From: Pseudomonadota bacterium
Lineage (GTDB): Bacteria; Desulfobacterota; Desulfobaccia; Desulfobaccales; 0-14-0-80-60-11
Direction: 5' to 3'
Length of the DNA stretch: 6,241 bases
NCBI GenBank assembly: GCA_018897875.1
Contig: JAHIKF010000112.1
Location: 1 to 6,241, forward strand
Shown here: positions 6,140 to 6,241 of the stretch, one piece after another
Numbering within the stretch: the stretch's first letter is position 1
Layout of the letters: every line of letters starts with the position of its first letter
Notes under the pieces: generated by a model
The model's database searches: none
What the model was told of the DNA's origin: nothing
What the model saw: only the letters and a program-made list of their open reading frames with translations
Made by a program: the position numbers and the translations under genes

Positions 6140-6241
6140 TTATTCCCATTCCAGGGCGCCCTTGCCCCAGACGTACACCAGGCCCACCGCGATGATGCTG
6201 ATGAACACCAGCATCTCCACGAACCCGAACCAGCCCAGGTC
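6140..6241 (-). CDS. nuoA: NADH-quinone oxidoreductase subunit A (C-terminal end, runs off window)
   Basis: The last 33 codons plus the TAA stop of NuoA, a small three-helix membrane subunit next to the quinone site. The visible end reads DLGWFGFVEMLVFISIIAVG and continues LVYVWGKGALEWE. This matches the third helix and the GALxW ending of the family (E. coli ends FVEAAIFIF...LVYLVRIGALDW). The start and first two helices lie beyond the window. It is the first gene of the usual nuo order, so the promoter is probably upstream of it and outside the window. Confidence 0.95.
   Translation of the reverse strand, partial: DLGWFGFVEMLVFISIIAVGLVYVWGKGALEWE

Overview
The window is a stretch of a respiratory complex I (NADH:quinone oxidoreductase type, nuo) gene cluster, read entirely on the minus strand. 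In transcription order, from high to low coordinates, it holds the 3' end of nuoA (6140-6241), nuoB (5494-6012), nuoC (5042-5497), nuoD (3715-4917), a small AT-rich gene for a predicted secreted protein (3341-3652), nuoG (459-3062) and the 5' end of nuoH (1-454). The order A-B-C-D-G-H is the usual bacterial order except that nuoE and nuoF, which normally lie between nuoD and nuoG, are not there. NuoC and NuoD are separate proteins, unlike the NuoCD fusion of E. coli.

The genes are GC-rich. The proteins, together with an FDH-like NuoG and intergenic heptamer repeats, suggest a free-living, mostly anaerobic bacterium, perhaps of the Desulfobacterota (Desulfobacca/Syntrophobacterales-like). That placement is a low-to-moderate confidence impression; no marker gene in the window settles it.

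NuoB (cluster N2), NuoC and NuoD form the connecting Q-module, where quinone is reduced. NuoA and NuoH are membrane subunits at the quinone site. NuoG is the large iron-sulfur subunit of the electron-input arm. The NADH/FMN-binding pair NuoE/NuoF is missing here, and NuoG has eight ferredoxin-type cysteines where the E. coli and Thermus proteins have four. The electron donor of this complex may therefore not be NADH bound by a locally encoded NuoF. A ferredoxin or another partner is possible, or NuoEF may be encoded elsewhere.

The other notable content is between the genes. The two tight junctions (nuoB/nuoC overlap, nuoG/nuoH 4-base gap) are clean. Each of the three long gaps carries repeats. 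The nuoA-nuoB and nuoC-nuoD gaps (127 and 124 bases) each hold an element of about 105 bp built of 7-bp units in inverted arms around a partly conserved core; the two look like copies of one element. The 652-base nuoD-nuoG gap holds a third heptamer array of different sequence, two GC-rich REP-like palindromes, the AT-rich small gene (about 28% G+C by hand count) and a perfect 16-bp inverted repeat just after nuoD. No tRNA, rRNA, CRISPR, transposase or convincing promoter was seen.
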